Shown: positions 1-10,332 of the stretch, one piece after another | Layout: every line of letters begins with the position of its first letter | Numbering within the stretch: the first letter of the stretch is position 1 | DNA from: Pelagophyceae sp. CCMP2097 | Lineage: Eukaryota > Sar > Pelagophyceae | Reading direction: 5' to 3' | Length of the DNA: 25,397 bases | Assembly: GCA_026770575.1 (NCBI GenBank) | Contig: MU657196.1 | Location: 294,022-319,418 of the forward strand | Position numbers and translations under genes: made by a program | The notes under the pieces: generated by a model | What the model was told of the DNA's origin: nothing | Seen by the model: the letters and a program-made list of their open reading frames with translations, nothing else | Databases searched by the model: none

Positions 1-143
1 AGTGCAACCCAAAAGGCCACGAGGATCATAGGACCCCCGTAAGCGCACTCGAAAAAATCCAACGGACGAGCCAACTGAAACAAACTGCATTACAGAGCAA
101 TTGTAATTCAGTAAGGCGAAATGTTTTTATTTTTTATTTTCAG

Positions 144-752
144 CGATCACTGGAGCGCGGGTCTGTGCTTCTCTCAAGCTTGCGGCCCTGCTTCGTCGTC
201 TGGTCGGTGTCGCCGCCCGGGAGCGAGCCGCGGGACGGCCTGCTCGCCATGGCCGCCGCGCCGATTTCGACAGGAGCGGCCGGAGGGACGACGTTGACGT
301 GGCTCCCCCCAAAGCCGCCGCCGCGCGTGCTGCTCTTGCCGGCGGCGGCGGCGCCGTCGCGCTTCGAGGGCGGCCTGCTGCGGCCGACGGCGCTGTCGCT
401 GCACGAGTGCGCCTCGGAGCTGCGCACGCTCCGCGAACGCTTCGACGACGTGAGCCACCTCCCCCGGCCGTTCCAACGACGAGGCGGTCCGACGGCGCCT
501 GCGTAGGCGCTCGCGTTCGGCATCTCGATGCAGGCCGAGGCGAACGCGCTGCGCCGCGCGACGGCGAGGCGCGCCACGGACAAAGCGTCGGCAAACGAAG
601 CGGAAGCCAGCGACTCGTTCGACGAAGCTTTCAAGAGCGCAGAGCAAGCCGCGTCGCCCATGCACCTCGTCGCCGTCTTCGTCTTCGCCTTTCTCTTCGG
701 CCAGCTCAGCAAGGCCTGGTTCCGACAGGCGACGCCACTAATGGCCCCTTAA
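144..752 (+). CDS. Hypothetical coiled, tail-anchored small protein (two exons seen, 5' partial)
   Basis: I do not recognise the family. An open frame runs from 144 through 449. A GTGAGC donor at 450 and a GATGCAG acceptor ending at 533 remove an 84-bp intron in phase 0, and exon 2 runs 534-752 to a TAA. The 3' exon encodes a charged helical stretch rich in Ala, Arg and Glu, then one hydrophobic segment (HLVAVFVFAFLFGQL) about 15 residues from the C terminus, which suggests a tail-anchored protein. The first in-frame ATG, at 249, has a good context (GCCATGG) and may be the start. However, a polypyrimidine tract and CAG at 126-143 look like a 3' splice site, and GTAAGC at 39 like its donor, so the gene may begin left of the window. 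Exon 2 is well supported; the function is unknown. Confidence 0.5.
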
Positions 753-1535
753 AGTCGCTTTCCTTTTCCAGACTCGGCCCCTGGCAACCTCTGCCCCGGG
801 GCGTGGGGAGCTGGAAGCTACGTTGACCTCTGTCTTCGAACAGGAGGAGTTTGCACGAGTCCGGGAGGTGGCGACCCCAGGGGGGCTCTTTCCACCGTTG
901 TCGTCCCGAGCCGCGCGTCGCAGGGCTTGTCAGAGCGCTCGCGTCGGATTTGCTGGGCGGCGCCTCGCGCTCTTTATCGCTCGCGCCGTCTCGGTGTACG
1001 CGCCGGTGACGGCGTACGAGCGGCCGCCGACGCGGCATACCGCGGAAGAGGCACCGTCGCGGCGGCCCAAGTGGCGTGGCACGCCGTCATTCGCGGCCTT
1101 CGCGAGGCACCGACAACGCGCACCATCTCTGCTACGCGGTCGAGAGGCAGGGCCACCGTGACCTGCGCAAGGAGCATCCCTCCGTGCGAGCCCACCGGCG
1201 AAAGACGAGCGCTCGCGAGCACGACCACCGGCGACGGATGCTCGCCCACTGGCGACGAATGCGCGCCCACGAGCAGTGGATGCGCGCCAGGCAGGTGCCG
1301 ACCGCCTTTAACCGACAGGGGCTCCTCGACCCCGCCGCGAGCCCGCCAACGCCGCCAGAGCTCGCCGCTCTTCCTCGTGCGCTGCTCCCCTACGCTCCCG
1401 AGTGCGGTCTCGACTCGCCTCCCGTGGCCGTGCGTCCCGCTCCGTCGGAGGCGTCGGCGCCCGCGGCGAGCGCGGCATACCAGTCGCCGAAGGGATTTTA
1501 GCGACGAGTGGCCGCTGGAAGACGCGGCGCGGTTA
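753..1535. other. Region between the tail-anchored gene and the EGF gene; one doubtful ORF
   Basis: No gene is convincingly supported here. A plus-strand ORF at 1076-1501 reads as a basic, His/Arg-rich segment (three related MLAHW / MRAHE / MRARQ blocks) followed by a Pro/Ala-rich tail. It has protein-like composition but no family I know, and upstream frames do not join it with clean splice sites. It could be the 3' exon of a small gene or the 5' untranslated region of the gene starting at 1536. Short near-repeats around 1230-1290 (GATGCTCGCCCAC, GAATGCGCGCCCAC, GGATGCGCGCC) explain the repeated peptide. Confidence 0.3.
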
Positions 1536-4500
1536 ATGGGGTCCCCCGGCCGGAGGGGCCTGGCGCTGGCGCTGTGTCTAGCGCTGGGCCCGCGGTTTGG
1601 GACGGGCCAGTGCCACAACAACTGTAATAAGCAGGGCTTATGTGCTGTCGGCAAGTTCGGCGCTATCTCGACCTGCGAGTGCTTCTCCGGCTACCAAGGC
1701 CCCGACTGCGCCCTCCGCTCATGCCGCTCCGCGCCGGCCTGGGCAGACGTGCCCAACGGGTAAGCACGCTCAAGCGTTGGGAGCCGCCCGAGTCGGCTCG
1801 TAGGACGGACACGGCGCACGACACGGCGCTGTGCTCGAACCGCGGCTACTGCGACCACGTCGTCGGCTACTGCGTCTGCGAGATCGGCTTCGAGGGCTTC
1901 GCCTGCGAGCGACTCTCCTGCCCGTGCGTTTCCGTGTTCCGGACCGGACCCCCGCGGCATAAGGCGGACCGGGCCGCTGCGGCCCCTGTTTGACGGCCGC
2001 GGCCTCACAGCCCCGTTCGCAACGGCGGCGGTGGCCACTGGAGGGATGTCGTGGGAGCGAAATCGGCGTAGGAACGACTGTTCCGGGCGCGGCGAGTGCC
2101 TCAGCGTCAAAGAGGCCGCTGCAAAATACGACGGTGCGCAAAAGCTCTATAGAGGCGTCTCCAACCCACCTCGAGGAGGCCGCGAGCCTCGGACGGCGCC
2201 CCTCGGATCATCGGACTAGGTTTCCACCTGAACCGCTCCTCGCACCGCTACAGTGAAGGCGAGACGCGCTACGACCTCTGGGACGCGACGATGCTCCGCG
2301 GCTGCGTCTGCGACCCGGGGTATTCCTCGTTCGACTGCTCCGTCATCGACTGCGACTCCGGCGACGACCGACGCACCACGGGGCAAAAGGACGAAAAGGT
2401 CACACTATTCTGCGACTGCGACGCGCCCTGCAACGGCACGCTGACCGTCTCGTTCATGGGCACAAAACCCGCGTCTTTCTATGTCCAGGAACGACCGGAT
2501 TTCCGAAACCACTGACGAGGGTGCCGGACATTTTGGCCTCGAAACACAGTGATATCGGCTAGGCGGCGAGACGACTGTACTCGAGCCCTCTTCCACGTCC
2601 AAGGACCTGGTCACGGCGCTGGGCCTGCTGCGCGAGCTGCACGGTTCCAAGGGCGTTTTGTACCCCGTCGCCATCGGGGCCACCACGAGCCCGCTCGGCG
2701 CGCCTTTGTGTTCGTCGGGCGGCTCGACGACGCGGGTCGAGTTCTTCAGAGACGCGGGCGACCTGCCTGTCTTTTGGTTGCAGGAGGAGCTGTCTACGCC
2801 GCGGAAGAACGTGCACATGATCACGAATCAAACTTTGATCTGCGACTGCACCGAGTGTTCAGGGAAATGGTCTCTAGAGTTTGACGGCCAGTCTTCGCCC
2901 GTATTGAACCACGACGCGACTTCGGCCGACGTCGAAACGGCTTTAAACACACTTTCGAACATCAAACCGGGTGATATGCACGTCGTCGCCGGAGACGGCG
3001 GCGACGAGTTTTGCGCTTCCGGCAAACCGTTCTACGTCGTCTTCGAGATGCCCGCGGGCAACCAGCCCGCCCTGAGAGCCATTTCTTCCTTTTACCAAAG
3101 AGGCGTCCGAGGCGGAACCGTGAGCGTGGTCACGGACGACGGTTCGAAAGAGTACGCGGTCTGCAACGACGCGGGCTACTGCGACGACGCTTCCGAGGTG
3201 CAGCTGCCGGACGTTTTGAATGGGACGTGTTATTGCGACCAGTCTTGGGAAAGCGACGGCGACGTCGGCTCCTGCGGCGCCCCGAAATTCAACACGTCGG
3301 CCTGGACGGGCCTGCAGAGGTGCGACGGCAACGTGCTCCCCACGTCCGGGCGCGAAGAGGTGGAAATACTGAACGACCGTTTTTTTTACGTGATGGACTC
3401 TTTGAACCTCACGACGGCGGCGTTCACGCGCGGCTCGGGCGTCAACTCGACTTCGAGGTTCATCGGCGACGCCGGCGCCTATAAGATCGGCCCCGTGGAC
3501 CCCGGCGAGAAGCGGCTCACCTTGTCAGAATTTCAGTTCAACATGACCAACGGGACGACGGCCGGCTGCGCTTTGGACCTTTCTTACCGGAAATTGTATT
3601 ACATCGACCACAAAATCAAGGGCGTACAAAGGCGGTCTTTCGCGAACATCTCCCAGACCGAAGTCGTTTTAGAGGGCCTCTCCAACACGCTGAACGACAT
3701 TGCGCTCAACCTCCTCTTCGGAGAACGGTCCGCCTACGTCTCCGACCCCGGCGTGCGCGGCAAGCTCGACGGCCAGCTCTACAGCTTCTCGCTGGAGACG
3801 GACGTGGACCTGCCGTACGCGGCGAATCGGGTGACGAATCTGACGGAGGTTGTCCTGGCCCAGGGCGTGCGCTTAGGAGACCCCATGGGTCTCGCGTTTC
3901 AAACCAGCGTCTTTTGGAAGGAAAACACACCGCGGGCGCGTCTCCCGGAGGCGCGCCTGGGGGCGACCCGTCGTCCTCGAAAGCCGTCGACTAGGCTGGA
4001 CCTGCGGGCGCGCAAGCTCTACTGGTCCGAATCCGGCAACGAGTCCGTCGCCGATGGCAAGGTCTACCGCTGCGACTTGGACGGCGGCAACGTCGTCCTC
4101 GTCGTCCAGCACGACCTCGTCGACCCGCGCGGGTGCGTGGTCCCATTCGTCGGAGAAGGGGCCTCGTCGGACAAGGGGCCTCGTTGAAAAGTTACGGCGC
4201 AGGATCGTCCTGGACCTGCGCAACTTTACCATCTTCATCGCCGACGCCGGCGCGCACGCCATCTTCAAGGCCGACATGGGGTGCGGCGCATGCGTGCAGG
4301 GTTAGGTTATTGATGGATTTGATGTAGGTACGAGTTAGATGTCGTCCCACAAGTCGAACTCGCCTACTACCGAAACCGCACCTGGTTCCAGAAGATCGTC
4401 TCCGTCTACGAAACCGATGAGGACGGTGCGCCGAAAGGGCCAGAGCTCCCGCCTTTGCCGGAAAGCCGCCTTTCCAGAAAGCGGCGCGCTAGGCCCCTTG

Positions 4501-6975
4501 CCTCTGGAGGAACCTTGGGCCATTACCATCGATACGACGAACGACTTCCTCTACTGGACGGACCGCGCGCGCGGCGCCATCTTCCGCAGCGACCTCAACG
4601 GCTCGTTTGGTGAGTTTTTAAACGTGACTTTGGGTCCCGGCGCGCGTCTTCCCGTCGGGACCGAGTCAACCGCGCGCCTCGTAGGCGAGCTGCGGATCAC
4701 GTCTTTCTTCGAGCTGTCGGACCCGACGGGCCTGGCGCTGGACAACGGGCTGGGGCCGCTGCTCAGTTTGACGACCGTCGACTGCTACGGCCACGGCGTC
4801 TGCGGAGGCCCCGCCGGCAATTTCAAGTGCACATGCTACGACGGCTTCTTCGGAAACTGCAACATGACGCAGTGCCCTTCTGGGCCAGCGTGGTTCGACC
4901 AGCCGTCGGCGACGAACGCGAGAAAACCGCGTCCGCCATCCGTCGCTGCAACGATGACTGAGCGGCAGCAAGGGAGGGCGCCGGGAGGACGGGGGTCGTG
5001 GCCATGAGACACGAACAGCGAACTGAGCCGGGAAGGCGCGAACAGCGAGTGTCCTAGACCAGAATGGTTGCGTGATAGGTTGCTCACGCCCCCGCCATCT
5101 GTTCAAACGCGGGCTACTGCGACCACGCATCGGGCCTCTGCGATTGCCACCAAGGGTTCGAAGGAGGAGCCTGCGAGCGCTTGAGCTGTCCAAAGGGCGG
5201 CACAGACGAACCATGCAGCGGTATTGGGGCGGCGTCCGACACGCGGGACACGAACACGTCCGGCACGTGGAACACGAACAATTCTTGGAAAGGGTCCTCT
5301 AGACGGTCCCTTAGACCGGGGCCTCGACAGCTGGCCCCTTCAGCGGAGCCTCTCCTGGGGTGGACGGCCCTCTCTCGACGTTATAAAAGGTCCCTTGAAC
5401 ACTCGCGTCTCGCAGGCCACGGCGAGTGCCTGACGCTGCGGCAGCTCGGCCTGCGCCGGACGTCCAACGGCGACGCGGCGCCCGTGCGCTACGGCACGCC
5501 CATGGCCGGCAACGCCACGGCGCGCGGCGGCGTCGGGGGAGCCGGACGACCAGAGGCGCGACGGAGCCGAGAGTGGTCGCAGAAGCCTTCGGGAGCATGT
5601 TTTCGGCCTTGAGACGCGGGTGACGACAGAGTGTCGTCGACCAACCCGACGGAAAACCCGACGGAGATGCCTCTGGATATTTGCGACATCGATGGCGAAA
5701 TTGAAATCGCAGTATTTGATGAAGTCTGTCAGGCCTGGGACGCGGACCACGTCCAGGGCTGCCTCTGCGAGGCCGAGGGCTACTTCAACGGGACGCAGAA
5801 CAACGGCACGGCCTGGGGCGGCTTCGACTGCTCCCGGAAGATGTGCCCGACGGGCGACGTGGCGTTTATGCAGACGAACGGGACTCAGAAAGTTTTTGAG
5901 TCGCAGCTTTTATTCTGTTTTGCGGAGTCGGGCAACTTTACGCTCACGTTCCGCACCGCGACGACCAAGGGCATCCCCTTTGACGCCTCGTTGAAGGTCT
6001 TGGAAGAGAAGCTGCTGGCGCTGGAGACGATTGGGACCGTCTCCGTTCGGACAGAGGGCAACGCCTCGACACATGCCGTGTGCAACAATCGGTCCGGGTC
6101 CTTGACGAACATCACGTTCACGTCCGAGCTCGGCGACCTGCCCATGCTGACGGCGGACGCGCGCTTCCTCGGCGGCGCGACGGAGGATTCGCCCGCGGCC
6201 GTGACGGTCACCGAGGCGTCCAAAGGGACCAAAGACGACTTGGAGTGTTCGATGCACGGCTACTGCGACGCGGAGACGGGGTCGTGCGATTGCTTCTCGG
6301 CGTACTTTTCCAGCGATGCGGATGCGAAATCGGGTTTGCGAGGCGACTGCGGCTTTGTGGACGTGGCGAGCTCTTTTCCAGGCAGGCTCGTTTAACGAAT
6401 TTTTCATCATCTCATCGCGGGGGCCGCGCGCTCTTGGGTGCGCCGCGGCAGCGGAGACCTCCTGCCGCAGAGGCCAGAGGCCAGAGGAGAGACCGGTGCG
6501 AGCTGCGGCGGCCAGGCTCGAGGTGGCCTGCCCTCGCGGGTGGGCGGCGAGCGGGTGCCAAGCCCGCGTGCCAGGGCTCCGCCGAGTGCCAGTGCGAGCG
6601 CCTTTGCGGTGAGTACGACTTTCGCGCCGCCCTTGTACGCCGGGCCCGCTCGTCGAGACAGCGCCAAGTAGAACTTTGCAGACTGCGCGGCGCAGCCGCT
6701 CCGTTTGCGGCAGTCGCGGCAGAGCCGCGGGCTCAGAGCCGCGGGCTCAGAGCGTCGCCGCATCGCATCGCACGACGCCGGGGGGTTGGCGAGATGGGCA
6801 AAATCGCCGCCCGCGGCGGCCCCATTTTCGGCTCGAATGCGGCCTCGGTGGCCATTGGCCGAGGCCGCGCAGAGAGAGCGCTGGGGATCGAGAGTCGGAA
6901 AGCATCTTATGTTGGTCCACCGGCACTGGAGTCTTGGTGGCCCCCGTCGACGTGCCGCTGTACGAGAGATTGTGA
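1536..6975 (+). CDS. Large secreted EGF-like / LDL-receptor class B (YWTD) repeat protein, multi-exon
   Basis: It starts at ATG 1536 with a hydrophobic signal peptide (ALALCLALG). Cys-rich EGF-like modules of the stramenopile type follow (CSNRGYCDHVVGYCVC, NDCSGRGECLS, CSNAGYCDHASGLCDC, CSMHGYCDAETGSCDC). Between them lie YWTD-propeller blades (KLYWSE at 4012, FLYWTD at 4549) typical of LDL-receptor class B repeats. In-frame introns are 1760-1803, 1924-2071, 2134-2219, 3896-3994, 4133-4202, 4281-4327, 4426-4492, 4610-4684 and 5221-5415. Donors near 2460-2515, 4900-4970 and 5520-5600 are unresolved, although their downstream exons (from 2563, 5079 and about 5630) are clear. After 6395 only a short EGF piece ending at a GTGAGT (about 6607) can be placed, so the 3' end is uncertain; a stop at 6973-6975 is possible. 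Many N-x-S/T sites fit an extracellular glycoprotein. A role in adhesion or cell-surface structure is inferred. Confidence 0.85.
5221..5415 (+). repeat. Long internally repetitive intron of the EGF/LDLR-B gene
   Basis: This is the longest resolved intron of the gene (195 bp, against mostly 44-99 bp). It splits the CSG|HGEC motif of an EGF-like module. It contains near-repeats: GGACACGAACACG with GGAACACGAAC, and GGTCCTCTAGACGGTCCC with CTTAGACCGGGGCC. The donor is GTATTG and the acceptor CTCGCAG. Confidence 0.55.
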
Positions 6976-7011
6976 CGGACCGAACCGAGAGTATTCGAAT
7001 CTGGTCGCTGG

Positions 7012-8238
7012 TCAGAGCTCTGGGCTGCCCTTGCGGGCCCTGGCTTGCTTGATCTGCTCTGCGGTCACGCGCCAGAGCTCGTCGATCTGCTTTGCGTCCG
7101 TGGCCTGATTGACCTTTGGCAGCGCCGCTTTGCAGTCGGAAATGTAGCCGCCCTGGTCGACGTCGGGCGAGAGGGCGGCCCAGACGGTGGACGCGGCGCC
7201 CTGCGGCACCGTCTTGTCCATGATCGCGCGGTCCGACAACCAGCCCATGACGCCTAGTTTTACCGAACTCCCGCGTCCTTTGCAGGGCGAGCGTTTCGGC
7301 GCGCCCGCGGCATTCGCGCGCGCAGACGCACCGCTCTTAAAGGGCGTCTGCCTCCAGAGGTTCGTCTTGATGACGCCCGGGTGCACGGAGACGGACTTGA
7401 TCGAATGGCCGTCGCCTTCGAGTTTCTTGGCGAGGCCCTTTGCGAACATGATGTTCGCCATCTTGGACTGGCCGTAGGCGCCCCAGGGTGTGTACGCTCG
7501 GCCGGCGGCGAAGTGCAGGTTGGCGGTATCCACGACGCCGAACGTGTGCGCCGTGGAAGCCAGCGTGACCACGCGCGCGTCCGGCTGAGAGACGAGGCGC
7601 GAATAGAGCAGGTCGGTGAGGTGGAAGTGGCCAAAGTGCTAGCGAAGAGGGTGCTTTCGGGGCTTTCGGGTTTCTGGGCAAAGCTCACGTTCGTGCCGAT
7701 CTGCGCCTCGAAGCCGTCGGGCGTGAAGGAGAGTTTGGGCGTGGCCATGATGCCGGCGTTGAGAATGAGCAGGTCGATGGGGCCCGGGTCCAAAGAGGCG
7801 ACAAAGGCCTCGACGGACGATAGCGAGGCCAGGTCCAGCTGCTTGACTACGACGTTCCTCTCCACGTCTTCCAGCGGCACCGAATAGCCGCCGCGGCCGT
7901 CGGACGTCATCTCCTTGAATATGGCCGCCCGGCCGGCGTCGACGTTTCGAGTGCACGCGATGACGCGGCAGCCTGGAGTCGCGCGTTCGGCGCCTTTGTC
8001 ACCAACGGCCGTACGCACCCGCAGAGACGAGCGTCTTGGCCGTCTCGAGGCCGATCCCCGAGTTGGCGCCCGTGACGATCGCTGTCTTGCCCGCCAGGGA
8101 CGGCGCGAGCGCGACCTGGACTTGCTTTGCAGTGGACTTGGCTCCAAACGCCTTGCCCTTTGCCTCGCCGGCCGCAGCCGCCGCGCCGCCGAACCCGAAG
8201 AGCGACATCAGCGGCAGCAGCAGATACCGCCGGGGCAT
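7012..8238 (-). CDS. Short-chain dehydrogenase/reductase (retinol dehydrogenase / POR-like classical SDR), four exons
   Basis: An NAD(P)(H)-dependent oxidoreductase whose substrate cannot be told. Exons, read on the minus strand, are 8238-8019, 7972-7689, 7638-7332 and 7253-7012. The introns (46, 50 and 78 bp; donors GTGCGT, GTGAGC, GTGCGT) join in phase to give 350 residues. The cofactor motif TGANSGIG lies at residues 56-63, LNAGIM near 145, the catalytic Ser in LASTAH near 196, and YGQSK (Tyr223, Lys227) is the active site. HPGVIKTNLW follows, as in the RDH11-14/WWOX-like group. The first 50 residues are hydrophobic, then basic and Ala-rich, which suggests a signal or organelle-targeting leader. 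The ATG at 8238 is preferred because upstream in-frame codons are not ATG. Its 3' end is convergent with the EGF gene; its 5' end faces the WD40 gene. Confidence 0.9.
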
Positions 8239-8298
8239 CAACTGCGAGGCGCGCGCCGACCTCGAGCTCGTGAGCTCTCGTGAGCTCGTGACGCGCTC

Positions 8299-9462
8299 GT
8301 GGTCCGAGTCGTGGACCCTTCTTTTACAAAACCTTTAACAAATGGGGGTTATGTGCACCAGCACCACACTTTCCAGTTTGGCGACGACTCGCCTCGCGAT
8401 CGGCCTCGAAGTCTTGGACGAAGGCGGGCCCGGCAGCGCCTTCCCGAGGGCGGCCAGGCGGCGACGCGGGCGACGCGGCGTCGGCACGCCGCGCTCGATA
8501 CTGCGTGCGTCCTCGAGTTGCTCCGGAGCGACCTGCGCGTGCCCATCCTGCGGCTGGCGGGGTCCCCAAACGGACTCCTCGTGACGAAGCGCGTCGCCCG
8601 AGATGGCCGCGCCGTGGCGGCGCGATTGCGCAGGCTCCTCTGGCTGGACCGCATCGCAAAGGGCGCGGCGATTTTCAAGGGGCACACCAGCGACGTTAAA
8701 TGCTGCGCGTTCTCGCCCGACGGCACGCGCATCGTCACGGCGAGCTGCGACGGCACGGCCAAGGTCTGGGACGCCGAGACAGGCGCGCTGCAGGTGACGC
8801 TCGAGGGGCACACCGGCTACGTCAACAGCTGCGCGTTCTCGCCCGATGGCAAGCGCGTCGTGACGGCGAGCGACGATTATAAGGCGCGGATCTGGGACGC
8901 CGAGACGGGCGTGCTGCAGGCGACGCACCAGTGGCACATTCGCCGCGTCTCGAGCTGCGCGTTCTCGCCCGACGGCAAGCGCGTCGCGACAGCAAGTAGC
9001 GACCTAACGGCGCGGCTCTGGGACGCCAACACGGGCGCGATCAAGACGTCGCTCCAGGGGCACCACGACGCCATGAGCTGCGCGTTCTCGCCCGACGGCA
9101 CGCGCATTGCGGCGGCGTGCAGCGACGGTAGGGCGCGGCTCTGGGACGCCGAGACGGGCGCGCTGCAGGCGACGCTCGAGGGGCACACCCACCAAGTCTC
9201 GAGCTGCGCGTTCTCACCCGACGGCAAGCGCATCGTGACGGCGAGCTACGACGAGACGGCGCGGCTCTGGGACGCCGAGACGGGCGCGCTGCAGGCGACG
9301 CTTGAAGGGCACGCCGGCAAACTCAACAGCTGCGCGTTCTCGCCCGACGGCGAGCGCGTCGCGACGGCGAGCTGCGACGGGACGGCGCGGCTCTGGGGTG
9401 CCGCTCTCTGGCGGTGCGCCGCTCAGCCGCCGCCGGCCACGGCCATCTCTTTCGAGCAGTAA
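8299..9462 (+). CDS. WD40-repeat protein with six near-identical repeats
   Basis: Probably a beta-propeller scaffold. Six tandem WD repeats occupy about 8680-9400, each about 40-42 residues with GH near the start, SCAFSPDG in the middle and a WD dipeptide in the first five (the sixth reads WG). The repeats are highly alike at the DNA level (AGCTGCGCGTTCTC recurs), which points to recent unit expansion as in NACHT/WD-type propellers. The first about 115 residues are not repeats; the Leu-rich stretch just before the propeller has no recognised domain. The frame is open from 8299, but no in-frame ATG is present before the repeats. The true start may therefore lie in another exon, for example at ATG 8342 in a different frame, joined by a splice I could not resolve. 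The last repeat ends in an atypical tail and a stop at 9460-9462. Confidence 0.8.
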   Translation: MVRVVDPSFTKPLTNGGYVHQHHTFQFGDDSPRDRPRSLGRRRARQRLPEGGQAATRATRRRHAALDTACVLELLRSDLRVPILRLAGSPNGLLVTKRVARDGRAVAARLRRLLWLDRIAKGAAIFKGHTSDVKCCAFSPDGTRIVTASCDGTAKVWDAETGALQVTLEGHTGYVNSCAFSPDGKRVVTASDDYKARIWDAETGVLQATHQWHIRRVSSCAFSPDGKRVATASSDLTARLWDANTGAIKTSLQGHHDAMSCAFSPDGTRIAAACSDGRARLWDAETGALQATLEGHTHQVSSCAFSPDGKRIVTASYDETARLWDAETGALQATLEGHAGKLNSCAFSPDGERVATASCDGTARLWGAALWRCAAQPPPATAISFEQ

Positions 9463-9720
9463 CAAAGCACCTTTTACGCGTCGCCAAGCGCATGTCAGTC
9501 CATGGCCGCCTGGCGGGCCGCGGGCGCGCGACATCGCGAAAGCCTCCGCTCGGCTCGGAAGCCGGAGATTTGTTTCAGCCCCTGGGATAGGAAGAAGCAG
9601 AAAAAAAGAGGCTGTCAGAGCGCCGAGGCCTCGAGCGGGGGCGCACGGCCTCTTCTTCTTTCGGCTCCGCCGCGGGGCTGCCCCGGCCCCGTTGTGCCGC
9701 CGCGCGTGTTCGATAGAGGC

Positions 9721-10263
9721 ATGGCCCGCCTATTCTGGCTCGTGGCCGCTGCCGCGGCCGCCTGCGCCCACGGCGCCGCCGCCCCGCGGGCGCACGCGCA
9801 GCGCGCCGCGCCCGTGCTAGACCTCTCCGCGGCGTGGCGCGAGGCGCAGTTCCCCGAGGCGTATTCTGAACCCGCGTGCTGCGACTGCGCGTGTCCGGGC
9901 GCGGCGGCCGAAAAGCCAAGCAAACACTTCGGTTGGACCGCGTTGGTGCGTCGCCCGAGCCGCGTCCCGCGCCCCCGCACCGGGACGCCGCGGCGTAGGC
10001 CGGCGTCGGCGTGACTCTGGAGCTCTGGTCCGCGCTCCCGATGCCGTGGAAGGCCGCGTGAGTCGCGGCGTTCGCAGAAGAGCGCTCTCAGGAGAGCGCT
10101 CGAGAGGAGTCCATCCCGATCCGGCCTCTGTAGGGTCGGCGGCTGGGTGGGCGCGGTGCTGCCCGCGGGGCTGCTGCTCGAGCTGGGCCGCCTGGCGCCG
10201 TTTTACGACGCGCTTTCCTTCTTCGGAAAATTCGCCAAGAAACTCCTCGGCGTCGGCGTCTGA
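9721..10263 (+). CDS. Small secreted or organelle-targeted protein, three exons, unknown function
   Basis: Exons 9721-9945, 9999-10057 and 10134-10263 (donors GTGCGT and GTGAGT; acceptors both TAG) join in frame to give 137 residues. The ATG at 9721 is followed by a clear signal peptide (RLFWLVAAAAAACAHGAAA). A short Cys cluster (ACCDCACPG) and an amphipathic to hydrophobic C-terminal half follow (GAVLPAGLLLELGRL, then FFGKFAKKLLG). I do not recognise the family. The second intron (10058-10133) carries an inverted AGAGCGCTCT-type repeat. The gene is convergent with the dioxygenase gene, with 69 bp between the stop codons. Confidence 0.65.
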
Positions 10264-10332
10264 ACGGCGGCCCGGGAGGACCGAGGCCGCCGGGCGACCG
10301 CGGGGTCGAATAATAATATCATTACCCCGGCG

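Noticed and set aside
6080..7108. Plus-strand ORF of 342 codons over the end of the EGF gene
   Set aside because: It is Arg/Gly-rich, out of frame with the EGF exon for most of its length, and runs antisense into the SDR gene. Only the short ACQGSAECQCE part may be a real exon.
7260..8147. Other-frame ORF across the SDR gene
   Set aside because: It only partly coincides with SDR exon 2 and otherwise is a shadow of the GC-rich exons; the four-exon model accounts for all SDR motifs.
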